From: Candidatus Faeciplasma pullistercoris
GTDB taxonomy: Bacteria > Bacillota > Clostridia > Oscillospirales > Ruminococcaceae
Assembly: GCA_018715525.1 (NCBI GenBank)
Contig: DVLL01000010.1
Span: forward strand, 1 to 64,000
Length of the DNA: 64,000 nucleotides
Direction of reading: 5' to 3'
The position numbers and the translations under genes were made by a program. The number at the start of each line of letters is the position of its first letter. Positions within the stretch are counted from its first letter, which is position 1. Positions 35,720 to 44,623 of the stretch are shown here, one piece after another. The notes beneath the pieces are model-generated. The model did not search any database. It was not told the DNA's origin and worked only from the letters and a program-made list of their open reading frames with translations.

Positions 35720-37927
35720 TCAGGCGAGAGATATTACCGCTACGCTCACATCATCCCGCTGCTCTGTTCTCCTTGAAACGAAAGCCTCATGCGCGAGCTT
35801 AGAGGCTACTGCGTTTTCTCCTACATTTTTTTCGATGCAGATGCTTGACGCTATTCTTCCGGGATCTAGGCTGTCCGCTCCGTCGCTCAGCATGACAATA
35901 GCGTCGCCGGGTTTAATGGTGACCTCTGCTACATAGGGCAGACAGCCTTCGATTATTCCTATGGGGTAGCCTCCGGAAGCTATAATCTGCTGCTCTCCTT
36001 TTTCCGATATCGCTATGCTCTTTGCCGCGCCAAACTTTTTTATTACTGTTCTTCCGGTAAGAAGGTTAATCTGCGTCAGGTCTACTGTCGAGAAGCATTC
36101 CTCGGGGAAGGAGCAGCGCATAAGCTCGGCGGAGAGTGAGATAGCGGAGTCGGGGCAGAAGCCTGACTCTATCAGCATTTTTATGTTTTTTGCCAGCGTT
36201 GTCGCGTAGCTTGCCGCCTCCTCGCCTGTTCCCATGCCGTCGCACAGGAGCAGGTACAGGTATTTACTGTTCTCAAATATACTGACGGAGTCGCCGGTGC
36301 AGCCTCCGGCTTCCTTGGGCAAGCTGCAGCTTCCCACCTTGGGTCTCAATCTGTTTACAGGCAGAAGCGTAAGCTTGAGCAGCTCTGGGGTTTGTATTCT
36401 TGAGCTCACCTCTACGCAGGTGTGCAGCCACCGTCCCGCGATCCTGCACAGCTTTTTTTCGTTGAGGCGGATTCCGCTCTTGAAATACATCTCGGCGCAT
36501 CCTTCCGGATCGTATACGCATTCTTCACAGGCTATTCCCGAATCATACAGCTCCTTTATCAGTCCTGCCGGAGCGGAGCTTTCGTCGGATGCATCGCGCA
36601 GGGATTTTCCGGCGGCTGCGAGCGCGGAGCGCAGACCTGAGCTTTTTGCTGATATCCTGCGTTCAGCCTCGGAAACATAGCTAAGCTTTCTTTTTGTTTC
36701 CTTTACCAGTCTTGCCGCGTCGTCTGCTCTTTGGCAGAAGGGGGCAAAATAGTCGCGCCCCACGTTTTTGAGCTCATCCAGACCTGCGAGCATTATCTGG
36801 GCGGTTTGTCTGCCGTCGTCGTAGCAGCCGGAGTGCGACTCGCACCCGACGCACAGACCTGTGTACACGCGCTCACCTACGCTTTCGGTCACGGAGTACT
36901 CGCCGGCGGGAAGCTGATCAAGAAGCTTATCCGCTCCGTCTGCCAGAAAACTCAGTCTGCCCGATATTCCGCAAGTGTGCTCGGCAAAATTGACAGGACG
37001 CACGTCCGCTGCCGGTATAGCCTTCTCAGGAATGATAAAGAACAGCGAAGCCGCAATAATCGCGGACAAAGCGGCTTCAAGGTCATAGCCTTCATCGCAG
37101 AAGAATGACAGAACACCGCCGCCAAGCAAAGTGTACAGACCAAGAAAAACTTTGCTTTTTCGTATTGCGTCCGGGCATAGGAGGATGAGTATGAGAGGAT
37201 AAAGCATGTGAGACTCGGCGCTCATATCGCATAGCATAAGCCCAAGGGACGCCGATAGAGTAAATGAAAGGGCTTCCGCCCTGGAGTAGAGGCTCAGCGA
37301 CAAAACAGCTGCTAAAAAGCAGAGGATAAGTCCCGGATTGACGGCGTAAAAGCTAAGTGAAGCCGCTCCGCAGACTATCAGAGAGGATATTGCAGCCATA
37401 GACACCGCGTCACCTGACCGGATATCGCTAAGCGAGCAGGTTTTAAACAGCTTGGCGGAAAACAGCACCGCTCCCATAAGCAGCGCGGAGCAGGCCGAGG
37501 CCTCCAGATAGTCTATAAGCTCTAAACCTGCTACTCTGCACTCGAGAAATCTCCCGGAGGCATATACTATTCCCGCGGCTATCGAGGCGGCAAGAGGATA
37601 GCGAAGACGGTTCACATTGTCAAACCAAAGCCTTACAAGAATTACGCAGACAGAAGAGGCGAGCGCCGCTACTTCCTCGGGAGTTATCCCGAATAACACC
37701 GCGCTTATAAGCCCTCCGATTACCGAGGCTCCGCCCAGTGCTGCCGGAAGCACCGATGTTAAAGCGGCGACAAGCATGCCTTTTCCGCCCCATACGCTTG
37801 TCTGGGCGAGTACGGCTCCTGCAAAAGCACATACGGCGGCGTATGTAGTTTTTTTATGGTTAATTTTAGATATAAACTCCCAAACAGGCTTTAGAACACG
37901 GTTCGTAATTTTGTCCGATCCTTTCAT
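35720..37927 (-). CDS. spoIIE: stage II sporulation protein E, PP2C-type phosphatase
   Basis: 735 aa. About ten membrane segments in the first 320 residues, a central region (about 330-520) and a C-terminal PPM/PP2C phosphatase domain (LLCDGMGTGEEAASYAT with metal-binding Asp, and VMLSDGADSLDPGRIASS). SpoIIE dephosphorylates SpoIIAA at the asymmetric septum and thus releases sigma-F; its partners spoIIAA, spoIIAB and sigF lie at 41.9-43.3 kb. Length is slightly below the Bacillus protein. GAAAGGGAC precedes ATG. An exact 0A box lies 65 bp upstream. Confidence 0.95.
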   Translation of the reverse strand: MKGSDKITNRVLKPVWEFISKINHKKTTYAAVCAFAGAVLAQTSVWGGKGMLVAALTSVLPAALGGASVIGGLISAVLFGITPEEVAALASSVCVILVRLWFDNVNRLRYPLAASIAAGIVYASGRFLECRVAGLELIDYLEASACSALLMGAVLFSAKLFKTCSLSDIRSGDAVSMAAISSLIVCGAASLSFYAVNPGLILCFLAAVLSLSLYSRAEALSFTLSASLGLMLCDMSAESHMLYPLILILLCPDAIRKSKVFLGLYTLLGGGVLSFFCDEGYDLEAALSAIIAASLFFIIPEKAIPAADVRPVNFAEHTCGISGRLSFLADGADKLLDQLPAGEYSVTESVGERVYTGLCVGCESHSGCYDDGRQTAQIMLAGLDELKNVGRDYFAPFCQRADDAARLVKETKRKLSYVSEAERRISAKSSGLRSALAAAGKSLRDASDESSAPAGLIKELYDSGIACEECVYDPEGCAEMYFKSGIRLNEKKLCRIAGRWLHTCVEVSSRIQTPELLKLTLLPVNRLRPKVGSCSLPKEAGGCTGDSVSIFENSKYLYLLLCDGMGTGEEAASYATTLAKNIKMLIESGFCPDSAISLSAELMRCSFPEECFSTVDLTQINLLTGRTVIKKFGAAKSIAISEKGEQQIIASGGYPIGIIEGCLPYVAEVTIKPGDAIVMLSDGADSLDPGRIASSICIEKNVGENAVASKLAHEAFVSRRTEQRDDVSVAVISLA

Positions 37928-37968
37928 TTTTCACAGTCCCTTTCAAAAGATTTCATTCATAATAATTT

Positions 37969-37998
37969 TATATATACATTGACGCGCAAACTGTCGAA
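37969..37998 (-). promoter_or_regulatory. Spo0A box and promoter of spoIIE
   Basis: TGTCGAA (37992-37998 on +) is a perfect 0A box. On the minus strand its TCGACA part could act as -35, 17 bp before TATATA (37969-37974). Spo0A control of spoIIE is known in other spore formers. Confidence 0.55.
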
Positions 37999-38020
37999 AA
38001 CAGAATGGCAGCCGGTCGGC

Positions 38021-38290
38021 TCAACGCCGTCGGGCTGCCATAAAAGCGGGTGTTATTAAACAATAGCCGCAGAACCGTTCCATACGATTGCTTTTGTTCT
38101 TACCGTTGGTATAAGCTGAGTTTTTTAAAACAGCGATTACCTTTTCTATGACCTTTTTAACATATATCTTATATACTTTATCTGTATCATTTACGAGAAC
38201 ATCTACGGCGAGTCGTTCGTAACTGCGGTCTGATAATCCAAGAATACCCGCGCCGGTGTTTTCTAATCGGCTGAGGACTAAAAAAGCCAT
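38021..38290 (-). CDS. unrecognised small protein, uncertain
   Basis: 89 codons on the minus strand. The first part looks protein-like (SRLENTGAGILGLSDRSYE then RLAVDVLVNDTDK), with a coil-like Lys/Val-rich middle; the end is odd. There is no good ribosome site before the ATG. It sits between spoIIE and a small regulator that points away. It may be a remnant. Confidence 0.35.
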   Translation of the reverse strand: MAFLVLSRLENTGAGILGLSDRSYERLAVDVLVNDTDKVYKIYVKKVIEKVIAVLKNSAYTNGKNKSNRMERFCGYCLITPAFMAARRR

Positions 38291-38374
38291 TCTGCTATGC
38301 CTACGCAGCCACGTCCGGCAGGATTAAAAGGAACGGCTCGATCATACGGACTTGCTTTTGTCACAGAATATTAA

Positions 38375-38413
38375 ATCCCAAAACGGGATATTTTTATTAT
38401 ACCGTTTTGGGAT
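38375..38413 (+). promoter_or_regulatory. perfect 12-bp inverted repeat, likely operator
   Basis: ATCCCAAAACGG (38375-38386) and CCGTTTTGGGAT (38402-38413), 15 bp apart, lie 24 bp before an XRE regulator start. The A/T-rich centre (TTTTTATTATA) can hold the -10. Autorepression by that regulator is the simplest reading. Confidence 0.7.
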
Positions 38414-38436
38414 AATTATGTCAAGGGGTGATTATA

Positions 38437-38646
38437 TTGTTTCGCTTAAGGGACGTCAGAAAAGAGCGTGGGATATCCCAGCTCAAGCTGGCAATGGATT
38501 TGAATATGACGCAGAATACCATAAGCAGGTATGAAACATGCACACGGGAGGCAGATTACAAGACGCTGATTATTTTTGCGGACTATTTTGATGTGTCGGT
38601 CGATTATTTGCTTGGCCGCACAGATAATCCGAAAACAAACAGATAG
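38437..38646 (+). CDS. small XRE-family regulator
   Basis: 69-residue helix-turn-helix protein: LRDVRKERGISQLKLAMDL, NMTQNTISRYETCTREADYK and IIFADYFDVSVDYLLGRTDN make a complete XRE domain and little else. TTG 38437 with AAGGGGTG 7 bp before it is preferred to a GTG inside that box. A perfect inverted repeat just upstream is its probable operator. Confidence 0.85.
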   Translation: MFRLRDVRKERGISQLKLAMDLNMTQNTISRYETCTREADYKTLIIFADYFDVSVDYLLGRTDNPKTNR

Positions 38647-38706
38647 CTGCTTAGGCATAAAATAAAACGGGCATACCGCTTGGGATTTGCCCGATTTATA
38701 CATTCC

Positions 38707-39303
38707 TTATTTGTCGAAGCTCGGGTTAAAGGCGTAGAAGTTCTTAGAATCAAGCTGATCGGTCACGAGTCTCATGGCTTCTCCGAAGCGCTGGAAGTGG
38801 ACGATCTCTCTTTCACGCAAAAACTTGATTACGTCACGAACGTCAGGGTCGTCTACCAGCCTTAGAATATTGTCATATGAAAGTCTGGCTTTTTGCTCAG
38901 CGGCCATATCCTCGGTGAGGTCTGCGAGCGGATCGCCGGTTGACTGGAAGGTTTGAGCCGAGAACGGTACGCCTGACGCGGCTATGGGGTAGAGCCCTGC
39001 GGTATGGTCTACAAAGTAGGTGTCAAAGCCTGATTCCTTGATTTCCTTCATGGAAAGATTTCTTGTGAGCTGATAAACTATCGAGCATATCATTTCGATA
39101 TGTCCAAGCTCCTCGGTTCCGATATCGTTTAATATCGCCTTGACCTCAGAGCAGGGCGCGGTATATCTCTGTGACAGGTACCTTGTCGCAGCGCCAAGCT
39201 CGCCGTCCGGACCGCCGAACTGTGTTATGATTATTTTAGCAGTTGCGGGATTTGGAGTTTTAATTTTTACAGGATATTGAAGCTTCTTTTCATATTGCCA
39301 CAT
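38707..39303 (-). CDS. cotJC: spore coat protein CotJC, manganese-catalase-like
   Basis: 198 aa. Ferritin-like four-helix protein related to manganese catalase and found in the inner spore coat. It opens MWQYEKKLQYPVKI and keeps metal-ligand motifs TEELGHIEMI and EQKARLSYDNIL...REREIVHFQRFGEA. Last of the cotJABC operon; it overlaps nothing and follows cotJB by 2 bp. Confidence 0.95.
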   Translation of the reverse strand: MWQYEKKLQYPVKIKTPNPATAKIIITQFGGPDGELGAATRYLSQRYTAPCSEVKAILNDIGTEELGHIEMICSIVYQLTRNLSMKEIKESGFDTYFVDHTAGLYPIAASGVPFSAQTFQSTGDPLADLTEDMAAEQKARLSYDNILRLVDDPDVRDVIKFLREREIVHFQRFGEAMRLVTDQLDSKNFYAFNPSFDK

Positions 39304-39305
39304 AG

Positions 39306-39581
39306 CTATGCCTCCTCATATGCGCAGATTTCCCAGGGCCATGGGGTTTTTGCCCATTTCCAGGCACTTGAATTTGCGTCCGAGCTGATTGTAAGGGGCC
39401 CGTATTTCTCCTCGTATGCGGCTTTTGCCTCCGAGCAGAGGGCTTTGTACTTGTTGTAATATTCCAATGCCTCGCGGCAGTCGGGATGAGTGTCCAAAAA
39501 CAAAGACGCTTCAGTCACGGCGAAAGAGTAGACCTGAACAGTCTTTAGCATCTTCTCTTTGTTTGTAGTTGTTTCTGCCAT
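39306..39581 (-). CDS. cotJB: spore coat protein CotJB
   Basis: 91 aa, CotJB family: VQVYSFAVTEASLFLDTHPD, then EALEYYNKYKAL and the conserved end NSSAWKWAKTPWPWEI. Sits between cotJA and cotJC in the canonical order. Confidence 0.93.
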   Translation of the reverse strand: MAETTTNKEKMLKTVQVYSFAVTEASLFLDTHPDCREALEYYNKYKALCSEAKAAYEEKYGPLTISSDANSSAWKWAKTPWPWEICAYEEA

Positions 39582-39585
39582 TTTT

Positions 39586-39801
39586 TTACGCCCTTTCTCC
39601 GATAAACGGTTTATCTAACTCTTCAAAAATCGTTCCTCTGTCTATACCTACAACCGGGTCATATACCTTCTGCCAGCTCTGGTATGGAACATAGAGCATT
39701 GCCGGAGGCATGTTCTTTGGCAGAGCAGTTGAAGGCTGCGAGCAGCATAGTCCCGGCTCATTTTTCACCGTCGGGTTAAGAACTATATCTGTAATATTCA
39801 T
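39586..39801 (-). CDS. cotJA: spore coat protein CotJA-like
   Basis: 71 aa. It ends with the CotJA pattern MLYVPYQSWQKVYDPVVGI, RGTIFEELDKPFIG. The N-terminal part is Cys/Pro-containing and variable. First gene of the cotJ operon, 4 bp before cotJB. Confidence 0.9.
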   Translation of the reverse strand: MNITDIVLNPTVKNEPGLCCSQPSTALPKNMPPAMLYVPYQSWQKVYDPVVGIDRGTIFEELDKPFIGERA

Positions 39802-40574
39802 ATATTACTATTACTCCTTTTCAGCAATATGTGTATACTTGCATATTGCGGTTTTATGCTTTGCCGATGTATAAGCCATCGGTAGTACAAATTATGCACG
39901 AGCTGTATGCGTGGTTACAGACGACGGACAAATGCTCTTACAGAAAGGGAAAATCAAATATATTTAGGGCAGGACAGAGATCCGACAAAAACGGCATATT
40001 AAAATGAATTAGTACGGCATTGCTGATACAAGTGTAATGGTATGAGCGAAATCGAAGCAGAATATATTTTATATTGACGGCGTTATGAAACATGTTTATA
40101 CTTTTTAAATTTAGCTCGGGTTGGCGTTTTGACAGCTTGCAGCTGCGTAATGTCAAAAAAACAGCCGGGATGAGCGTAGGACAGCTTTCCCGACTGATAA
40201 GTGCAGAAATTTTAAATATGTTTTTAATACGAAGGCGTGACATGACCGCCCCTTGGAGCCTAAAGGCTGTCCAAAAGGTTGCTTGGTTTCAAATATTAAC
40301 AGACGTATATAGGCGATATTTGTCGCCTTTTTTACAGTCGTTTTTGCTTTCGACATATGCTTAAAAATGTAAATATAAATAATGCGCCTGCCCGATAAAA
40401 GCAGAGTATGAGCGTATGCGGAGCAGAGTGAATCAGAGACGCCGACATATCGGGGACTTGGGATTTGCAAAAAATATGCCGCGTTTGTCCGGGTTATAAT
40501 ATATAACCGGCACATTTGCGGCATTATTTTCAAAATAAAAAGCTGAACCCATACGAAACGGATTCAGCATACCT
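39802..40574. other. 773-bp intergenic stretch
   Basis: A perfect inverted repeat GCAATATG (39824-39831) / CATATTGC (39842-39849) lies just before cotJA and may mark its promoter region. GGCGAtatttgTCGCC then TTTTTT at 40312-40334 is a terminator-like hairpin with no clear gene before it. Frames in the stretch are short, lack ribosome sites and overlap each other, so I call no gene. Confidence 0.5.
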
Positions 40575-40650
40575 TGGTGGAGCATACGGGATTCGAACCC
40601 GTGACCTCCACACTGCCAGTGTGGCGCGCTCCCAACTGCGCCAATACCCC
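40575..40650 (-). tRNA. tRNA-Ala (anticodon GGC)
   Basis: Acceptor GGGGTAT with ATGCTCC (two G-U pairs), anticodon loop CTGGCAG giving GGC, T-arm GGGTTCGAATCCC, encoded CCA. Confidence 0.94.
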
Positions 40651-40663
40651 AAAACATGGACTT

Positions 40664-40692
40664 ATTATACCACGGTCAATTTAAAAAATCAA
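40664..40692 (-). promoter_or_regulatory. promoter of tRNA-Ala
   Basis: Minus strand TTGATT (40687-40692), 17 bp, TATAAT (40664-40669), 14 bp before the tRNA. Confidence 0.75.
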
Positions 40693-40912
40693 GTACTTTG
40701 AAGAACTTTTTTACGGCTTCCTGCAACAAACAGAAGCTCAGTTTGTTTTTTTCTGCTATGTACAATGTACGGCGTTATTTTTGTAAAAATACAGGTCAAA
40801 AGGCGGCAAAAAGGGAAAATCCGGCCGCGCCGTCACTTTATATACCTTATGCTCCCCGGTGTCATCTATAATATAGTGACCTTAAATTGCGGTAGCCTTG
40901 TCTTATCGGCTT

Positions 40913-41611
40913 CTACACCTGACGTTCCCTTTTTGTAAGTATACTTATGTCGCCATTGAGTATTGTTCTTGCGCCGTCTCTGCCTACTACCACATGATCG
41001 ATTAGGGTTATACCGAGTTCTCTGAGCAATCTTTGCAGATTCATTGTCACAGAGTAGTCTTCCTTTGACGGCTCGCAGTTTGATTTAGGGTGGTTGTGCG
41101 AAAGTATACACTGGTTACAGCCTGACTTTATCACGGTTTCTACTATCTTTCTCGGGCTGCATGCCACCGAACCGGGGTCGCCGGAAGACAATTTGCTGTT
41201 GAGTACGATATTCATCATATCGTCAACGCATACAAGCCGCGTTTCCTCTACGGTGACTCCGTAAAACTGAGCTATAAAGAACCTGCACATATCTTGGCTG
41301 GACTTAAGCTTTACTCCCTCGAACGCAGATGTGGCGTACCGGGCATATAGCTGCGGTATGAGCTTTATTAACGTGGCGGAGTTTTCTCCTATGCCTTTAA
41401 CTGTCTGCAATTCGTCAAAGCCGGCGTTGAATACGCCTGCGATAGAGCCAAACCTGTCTAAAAGGTTGTGAGCATACACATTTGTGTCAGCCTGAGGTAT
41501 CGAGAAAAACAGGAGCAGCTCAAGCACCTGATGAGGCTGCATATACTCAAGACCGTTTTTGAGAAACTGGTCGCGTAGTCTTTTTCTGTGACCCTTGTGC
41601 GGATTATCCAT
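40913..41611 (-). CDS. radC: RadC-like JAB-domain protein
   Basis: 232 aa. Helix-hairpin-helix-like N-terminus (LQTVKGIGENSATLIKLIP), then a JAB/MPN metal domain with the RadC motif SHNHPKSNCEPSKED. Role uncertain; the old DNA-repair assignment is not secure. Alone on the minus strand. Confidence 0.9.
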   Translation of the reverse strand: MDNPHKGHRKRLRDQFLKNGLEYMQPHQVLELLLFFSIPQADTNVYAHNLLDRFGSIAGVFNAGFDELQTVKGIGENSATLIKLIPQLYARYATSAFEGVKLKSSQDMCRFFIAQFYGVTVEETRLVCVDDMMNIVLNSKLSSGDPGSVACSPRKIVETVIKSGCNQCILSHNHPKSNCEPSKEDYSVTMNLQRLLRELGITLIDHVVVGRDGARTILNGDISILTKRERQV

Positions 41612-41858
41612 AACAGCACCAACCCTTTTTATTTAATTATATACCATATAACGCGTGCTGTCTATACGGTTGCAGCTACAATTTTTGAAATAATGATTTT
41701 GATCAGGTTAAAATTATTGAATTAAAATTCAAACTTAAGAAATCATATTATTTTGATATAACGACCGTTTTGCGTAAAGCGAAGCCGGCAGGGGATACCT
41801 GCCGGCGTATTTTGTATCTGGTATAGAATATAAATCTGCATGACAGCCTGCGTTTTAT

Positions 41859-42533
41859 TCACAGCTTGCTCCTTAGAAATTCAAGCAGCTTTTTTTCCCT
41901 CCTTGAGACCTGTACCTGAGTCATTCCGAGCCTGTCCGCCGTTTGCTGCTGGGTCATATTCTTAAAGAACCTGCAGTATATAAGCTGCCTGTCAGCTTCG
42001 CAAAGAGAGGACAGCACCTGATGCAGGGCAAGGTTATCGGTTATTTTAGTGTCCGGAGGTTCTACCGGAATGTCGGTCTGTGGCTTATCGCTGTCCTCGG
42101 AGGAGGTAAGACTGACAGTAGGCATGCTGACTGAGAGAGCCTCTATCACTTCAAACCTTTCAAGACCGGTGAGCTCGCACAGCTCGTCTATGCAAGGCTG
42201 TCTGCCCGAGCTTTTTTCAAATTGTTCGCATAGGCGGGATATGTGAAGAGAGCGCTCCTTTATGGCGCGGGATACCTTGACCGCGCCTCCATCCCTGAAA
42301 AGCCTGCGTATCTCTCCTAAGATCACCGGCACAGCATAGGTCGAGAACCTGACGCCGCGTTCCGGGTCAAACGCCTTTACCGCCTTGACAAGACCCACGC
42401 AGCCCGCACTGTATAATTCGTCATATTCTATTCCCTTGCCTCGAAACCGACCGGCGCAAAGCCTTACCAGCCCAAGGTTGCCCTCTACCGTTATTTCCTC
42501 GTTTTCTGAAAAAGTCTCGCTTTTTGTGAACAT
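41859..42533 (-). CDS. sigF: RNA polymerase sigma factor SigF
   Basis: 224 aa, forespore sigma factor. Region 2 (LVRLCAGRFRGKGIEYDEL, GCVGLVKAVKAFDPERGVRF, STYAVPVILGEIRRLFRD), region 3 and region 4 (DRQLIYCRFFKNMTQQQTA, MTQVQVSRREKKLL) are all present and match SigF/SigG. ATG 42533 is chosen, as the longer frame runs into the end of spoIIAB without a ribosome site. Third gene of the spoIIA operon. SigF and SigG are similar; operon context fixes SigF. Confidence 0.95.
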   Translation of the reverse strand: MFTKSETFSENEEITVEGNLGLVRLCAGRFRGKGIEYDELYSAGCVGLVKAVKAFDPERGVRFSTYAVPVILGEIRRLFRDGGAVKVSRAIKERSLHISRLCEQFEKSSGRQPCIDELCELTGLERFEVIEALSVSMPTVSLTSSEDSDKPQTDIPVEPPDTKITDNLALHQVLSSLCEADRQLIYCRFFKNMTQQQTADRLGMTQVQVSRREKKLLEFLRSKL

Positions 42534-42550
42534 CTTCCACCCATTCTCGA

Positions 42551-42994
42551 CTACTCTATCCTTGTGCGAAGCCTTTTTGTCAGGGTCACGGTAGTGCCGC
42601 AGCCCGGTCTGCTTCTGACCTTGACGCTGTCGCAAAAGCTTTCCATTACCGAAAAACCAAGTCCGGAGCGTTCCTCGTCGGCGAGAGTGGTGAAAAGGGG
42701 CTCCATTGCCTTTTTTACATCCTCTATTCCGCAGCCGTGATCCTTGATTTTTATGTATATCAGTCCATCCGGAAACGCCTTCGCGCTAAGCTCGATATCG
42801 CCGACTTCATTTCGATAGGCGTGGACTATGCAGTTTGTGACAGCCTCGCTTACGGCTGTCTTTATGTCGCTCAGCTCGTCTATCCTCGGGTCGTACAGTC
42901 CAATAAATCCGGATATAGCCAGCCTCGCATACTTTTCGTTTACCGAAAGTGAGGGGAATTTAAGCTTTATTTCGTTGACCGGCTTTCTAACCAT
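42551..42994 (-). CDS. spoIIAB: anti-sigma-F factor SpoIIAB
   Basis: 147-residue GHKL-type kinase that holds sigma-F and phosphorylates SpoIIAA. N-box DIKTAVSEAVTNCIVHAY, G1 DHGCGIEDV, G2 ERSGLGFSVMESFCD. ATG 42994 (MVRKPVNEIKL) follows AAGGTG and fits the family start better than ATG 43015. It overlaps spoIIAA by 8 bp. Confidence 0.95.
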   Translation of the reverse strand: MVRKPVNEIKLKFPSLSVNEKYARLAISGFIGLYDPRIDELSDIKTAVSEAVTNCIVHAYRNEVGDIELSAKAFPDGLIYIKIKDHGCGIEDVKKAMEPLFTTLADEERSGLGFSVMESFCDSVKVRSRPGCGTTVTLTKRLRTRIE

Positions 42995-43343
42995 TTTTTT
43001 CACCTTGCCTTTCATCAGCTGTAACGCTGTTCCTTTGCGGCATGTCTGCCAGCTTGTCCATTCCTGCCATAAGCATAACCTTTTCTATATACTCAGGCAT
43101 GTTTGTCAGCTCCACGCTTCCGCCCGACAGCTTCATGTTTTTGTATCTTCCCATCACCAGCCCTATCCCGGAGCTGTCCATGAATGTGACGCCGGAAAAG
43201 TCGAGCCTCAAAATTTTCGGCTTGTGGTCGCTTATGGCGGTGTCTATGTCCATTCTCAGCCACCTCGCCGAGTGGTGATCTATTTCTCCTGTGAGTCTGC
43301 ACATAAGAACCCCATGTTCCGGGGAGTCAATGTATACTGCCAC
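42987..43343 (-). CDS. spoIIAA: anti-anti-sigma factor SpoIIAA
   Basis: 118-residue STAS-domain protein. The phosphorylated Ser is in the motif TFMDSSGIGLVMGRY. When SpoIIE removes the phosphate, SpoIIAA takes SpoIIAB away from sigma-F. Start GTG 43343 follows AAGGAGG. First gene of the spoIIA operon. Confidence 0.95.
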   Translation of the reverse strand: MAVYIDSPEHGVLMCRLTGEIDHHSARWLRMDIDTAISDHKPKILRLDFSGVTFMDSSGIGLVMGRYKNMKLSGGSVELTNMPEYIEKVMLMAGMDKLADMPQRNSVTADERQGEKNG

Positions 43344-43381
43344 TCTTAAAACCTCCTTGCGCTGTTTTTATAAATTCTACA

Positions 43382-43406
43382 GCGACAAAATAGCGAATTT
43401 TGTCGC
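43382..43406 (-). promoter_or_regulatory. perfect inverted repeat with 0A-like boxes before spoIIA operon
   Basis: GCGACAAAA (43382-43390) / TTTTGTCGC (43398-43406), 7 bp apart. Both arms carry TGTCGC, one base from the 0A box TGTCGA, and lie 40-65 bp before spoIIAA. This fits Spo0A control of the spoIIA operon. Confidence 0.6.
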
Positions 43407-43440
43407 AGTGAGAAATACAAAAAATTTTTTTGAAAACCCC

Positions 43441-43468
43441 TTGACATTTCGAAAATTTTGGGTATACT
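43441..43468 (+). promoter_or_regulatory. promoter of hrcA operon
   Basis: TTGACA (43441-43446), 16 bp, TATACT (43463-43468); CIRCE follows immediately. Confidence 0.8.
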
Positions 43469-43473
43469 ATATT

Positions 43474-43500
43474 TTAGCACTCGGGAACAAAGAGTGCTAA
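43474..43500 (+). promoter_or_regulatory. CIRCE operator
   Basis: TTAGCACTC - 9 bp - GAGTGCTAA, a perfect match to the HrcA-binding CIRCE element, placed at the transcription start of the hrcA-grpE-dnaK-dnaJ operon. Confidence 0.98.
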
Positions 43501-43546
43501 CACTTGAAAGCCTTAATTGCCAAAGCCTTAGTTTGGGGGGAGAAAA

Positions 43547-44623
43547 GTGGACGATCGTAAGCTTAGGATACTTGCTGCGGTTGTTGACGAGTATATAAGG
43601 ACCGGAGAACCGGTCGGGTCGAAAGCCATCATGAGCTATGTTAACGCCTCAAGCGCCACCATAAGAAACGAGATGGCGGAGCTTGAAAAGCAGGGCTATC
43701 TGGAGCAGCCGCACACTTCTGCGGGAAGAGTCCCTACCCACTCCGGCTACAGGCTTTATATCGACAGACTGATGCAGACAGAGACGCTTTCCGCTGAGGA
43801 AAAAAGGAGGCTGGACAGCATGCTTCCCGAAAACGAGTATTCGGAGGAGAGGCTGATAAAGTCGGCGTCAAACGCGTTGGCAGAGCTGACGAGCTGCGCA
43901 GTTTTTGTTTCAAGTGAAAATCCCAAATTCTCGGTGATATCCAAGGTCGAAGTAATTCCGACAGGAAAAAGGCTTTATGTTCTGCTGATGATAACCTCTT
44001 CGGGCAAGATAAAAAACAGGACCTGCCGTCTTGAGCTTGAGCTCACGAACGAGCAGCTGGATTTCTTTACAAGCTTTGTTAAGCAGAATCTCGAAGGAGT
44101 ACCGGTGGACGTTTTGAGCGACGAGATGCTCAACAAGATTGAAACCGCCATGGGAACATACCTTATCGCGATGTCGCCGTTGGTGCAGAGTATATTTGAC
44201 ATGTCCAAGGAGATAACCGAGAGGGAGATAGACGTAAGAGGAGCAAAAAATCTGCTTGAGTGCAAGGAGATTGATCAGCACGAGCTGGTCGCGTTTATGG
44301 ACAACAGCGAGGAGCTGCGCAAGCTGGTAGACGACAGCTTCAGCGGCATACATGTTCTTCTATCCGACGAGGACGACAACTTCATGATAGGGAATTCGAG
44401 TCTTGTAAGCTCTAATTTCTACAAGGACGGCGAGGTGGCCGGACATTTGGGAGTTATAGGTCCGATGAGGATAGACTATAAAAAGATAATTCCTTATATA
44501 GAGTACCTGACGGGCAAGATAACCGAGATACTCTCGACAGAAACAAAAGAGACACAGGAAGAAAACGATACATTCGATACGGATTTGAGTAATAATGATT
44601 CGGACAGTGAAGGTGATATTTAA
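43547..44623 (+). CDS. hrcA: heat-inducible transcription repressor HrcA
   Basis: 358-residue repressor of heat-shock genes that binds CIRCE and is refolded by GroEL. N-terminal winged helix (AAVVDEYIRTGEPVGSKAI, SATIRNEMAELEKQGYLEQP, HTSAGRVPTHSGYRLYID), GAF-like middle, and LGVIGPMRIDYKKIIPYIEY at the C-terminus. GTG start behind GGGGGGAG. A ~30-residue Glu/Asp/Ser tail closes it. The stop TAA overlaps the grpE ATG. Confidence 0.96.
   Translation: MDDRKLRILAAVVDEYIRTGEPVGSKAIMSYVNASSATIRNEMAELEKQGYLEQPHTSAGRVPTHSGYRLYIDRLMQTETLSAEEKRRLDSMLPENEYSEERLIKSASNALAELTSCAVFVSSENPKFSVISKVEVIPTGKRLYVLLMITSSGKIKNRTCRLELELTNEQLDFFTSFVKQNLEGVPVDVLSDEMLNKIETAMGTYLIAMSPLVQSIFDMSKEITEREIDVRGAKNLLECKEIDQHELVAFMDNSEELRKLVDDSFSGIHVLLSDEDDNFMIGNSSLVSSNFYKDGEVAGHLGVIGPMRIDYKKIIPYIEYLTGKITEILSTETKETQEENDTFDTDLSNNDSDSEGDI

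Noticed and set aside
40092-40533. Overlapping frames in the cotJ to tRNA-Ala gap
   Set aside because: Both strands open by low complexity; no ribosome site and no family features.
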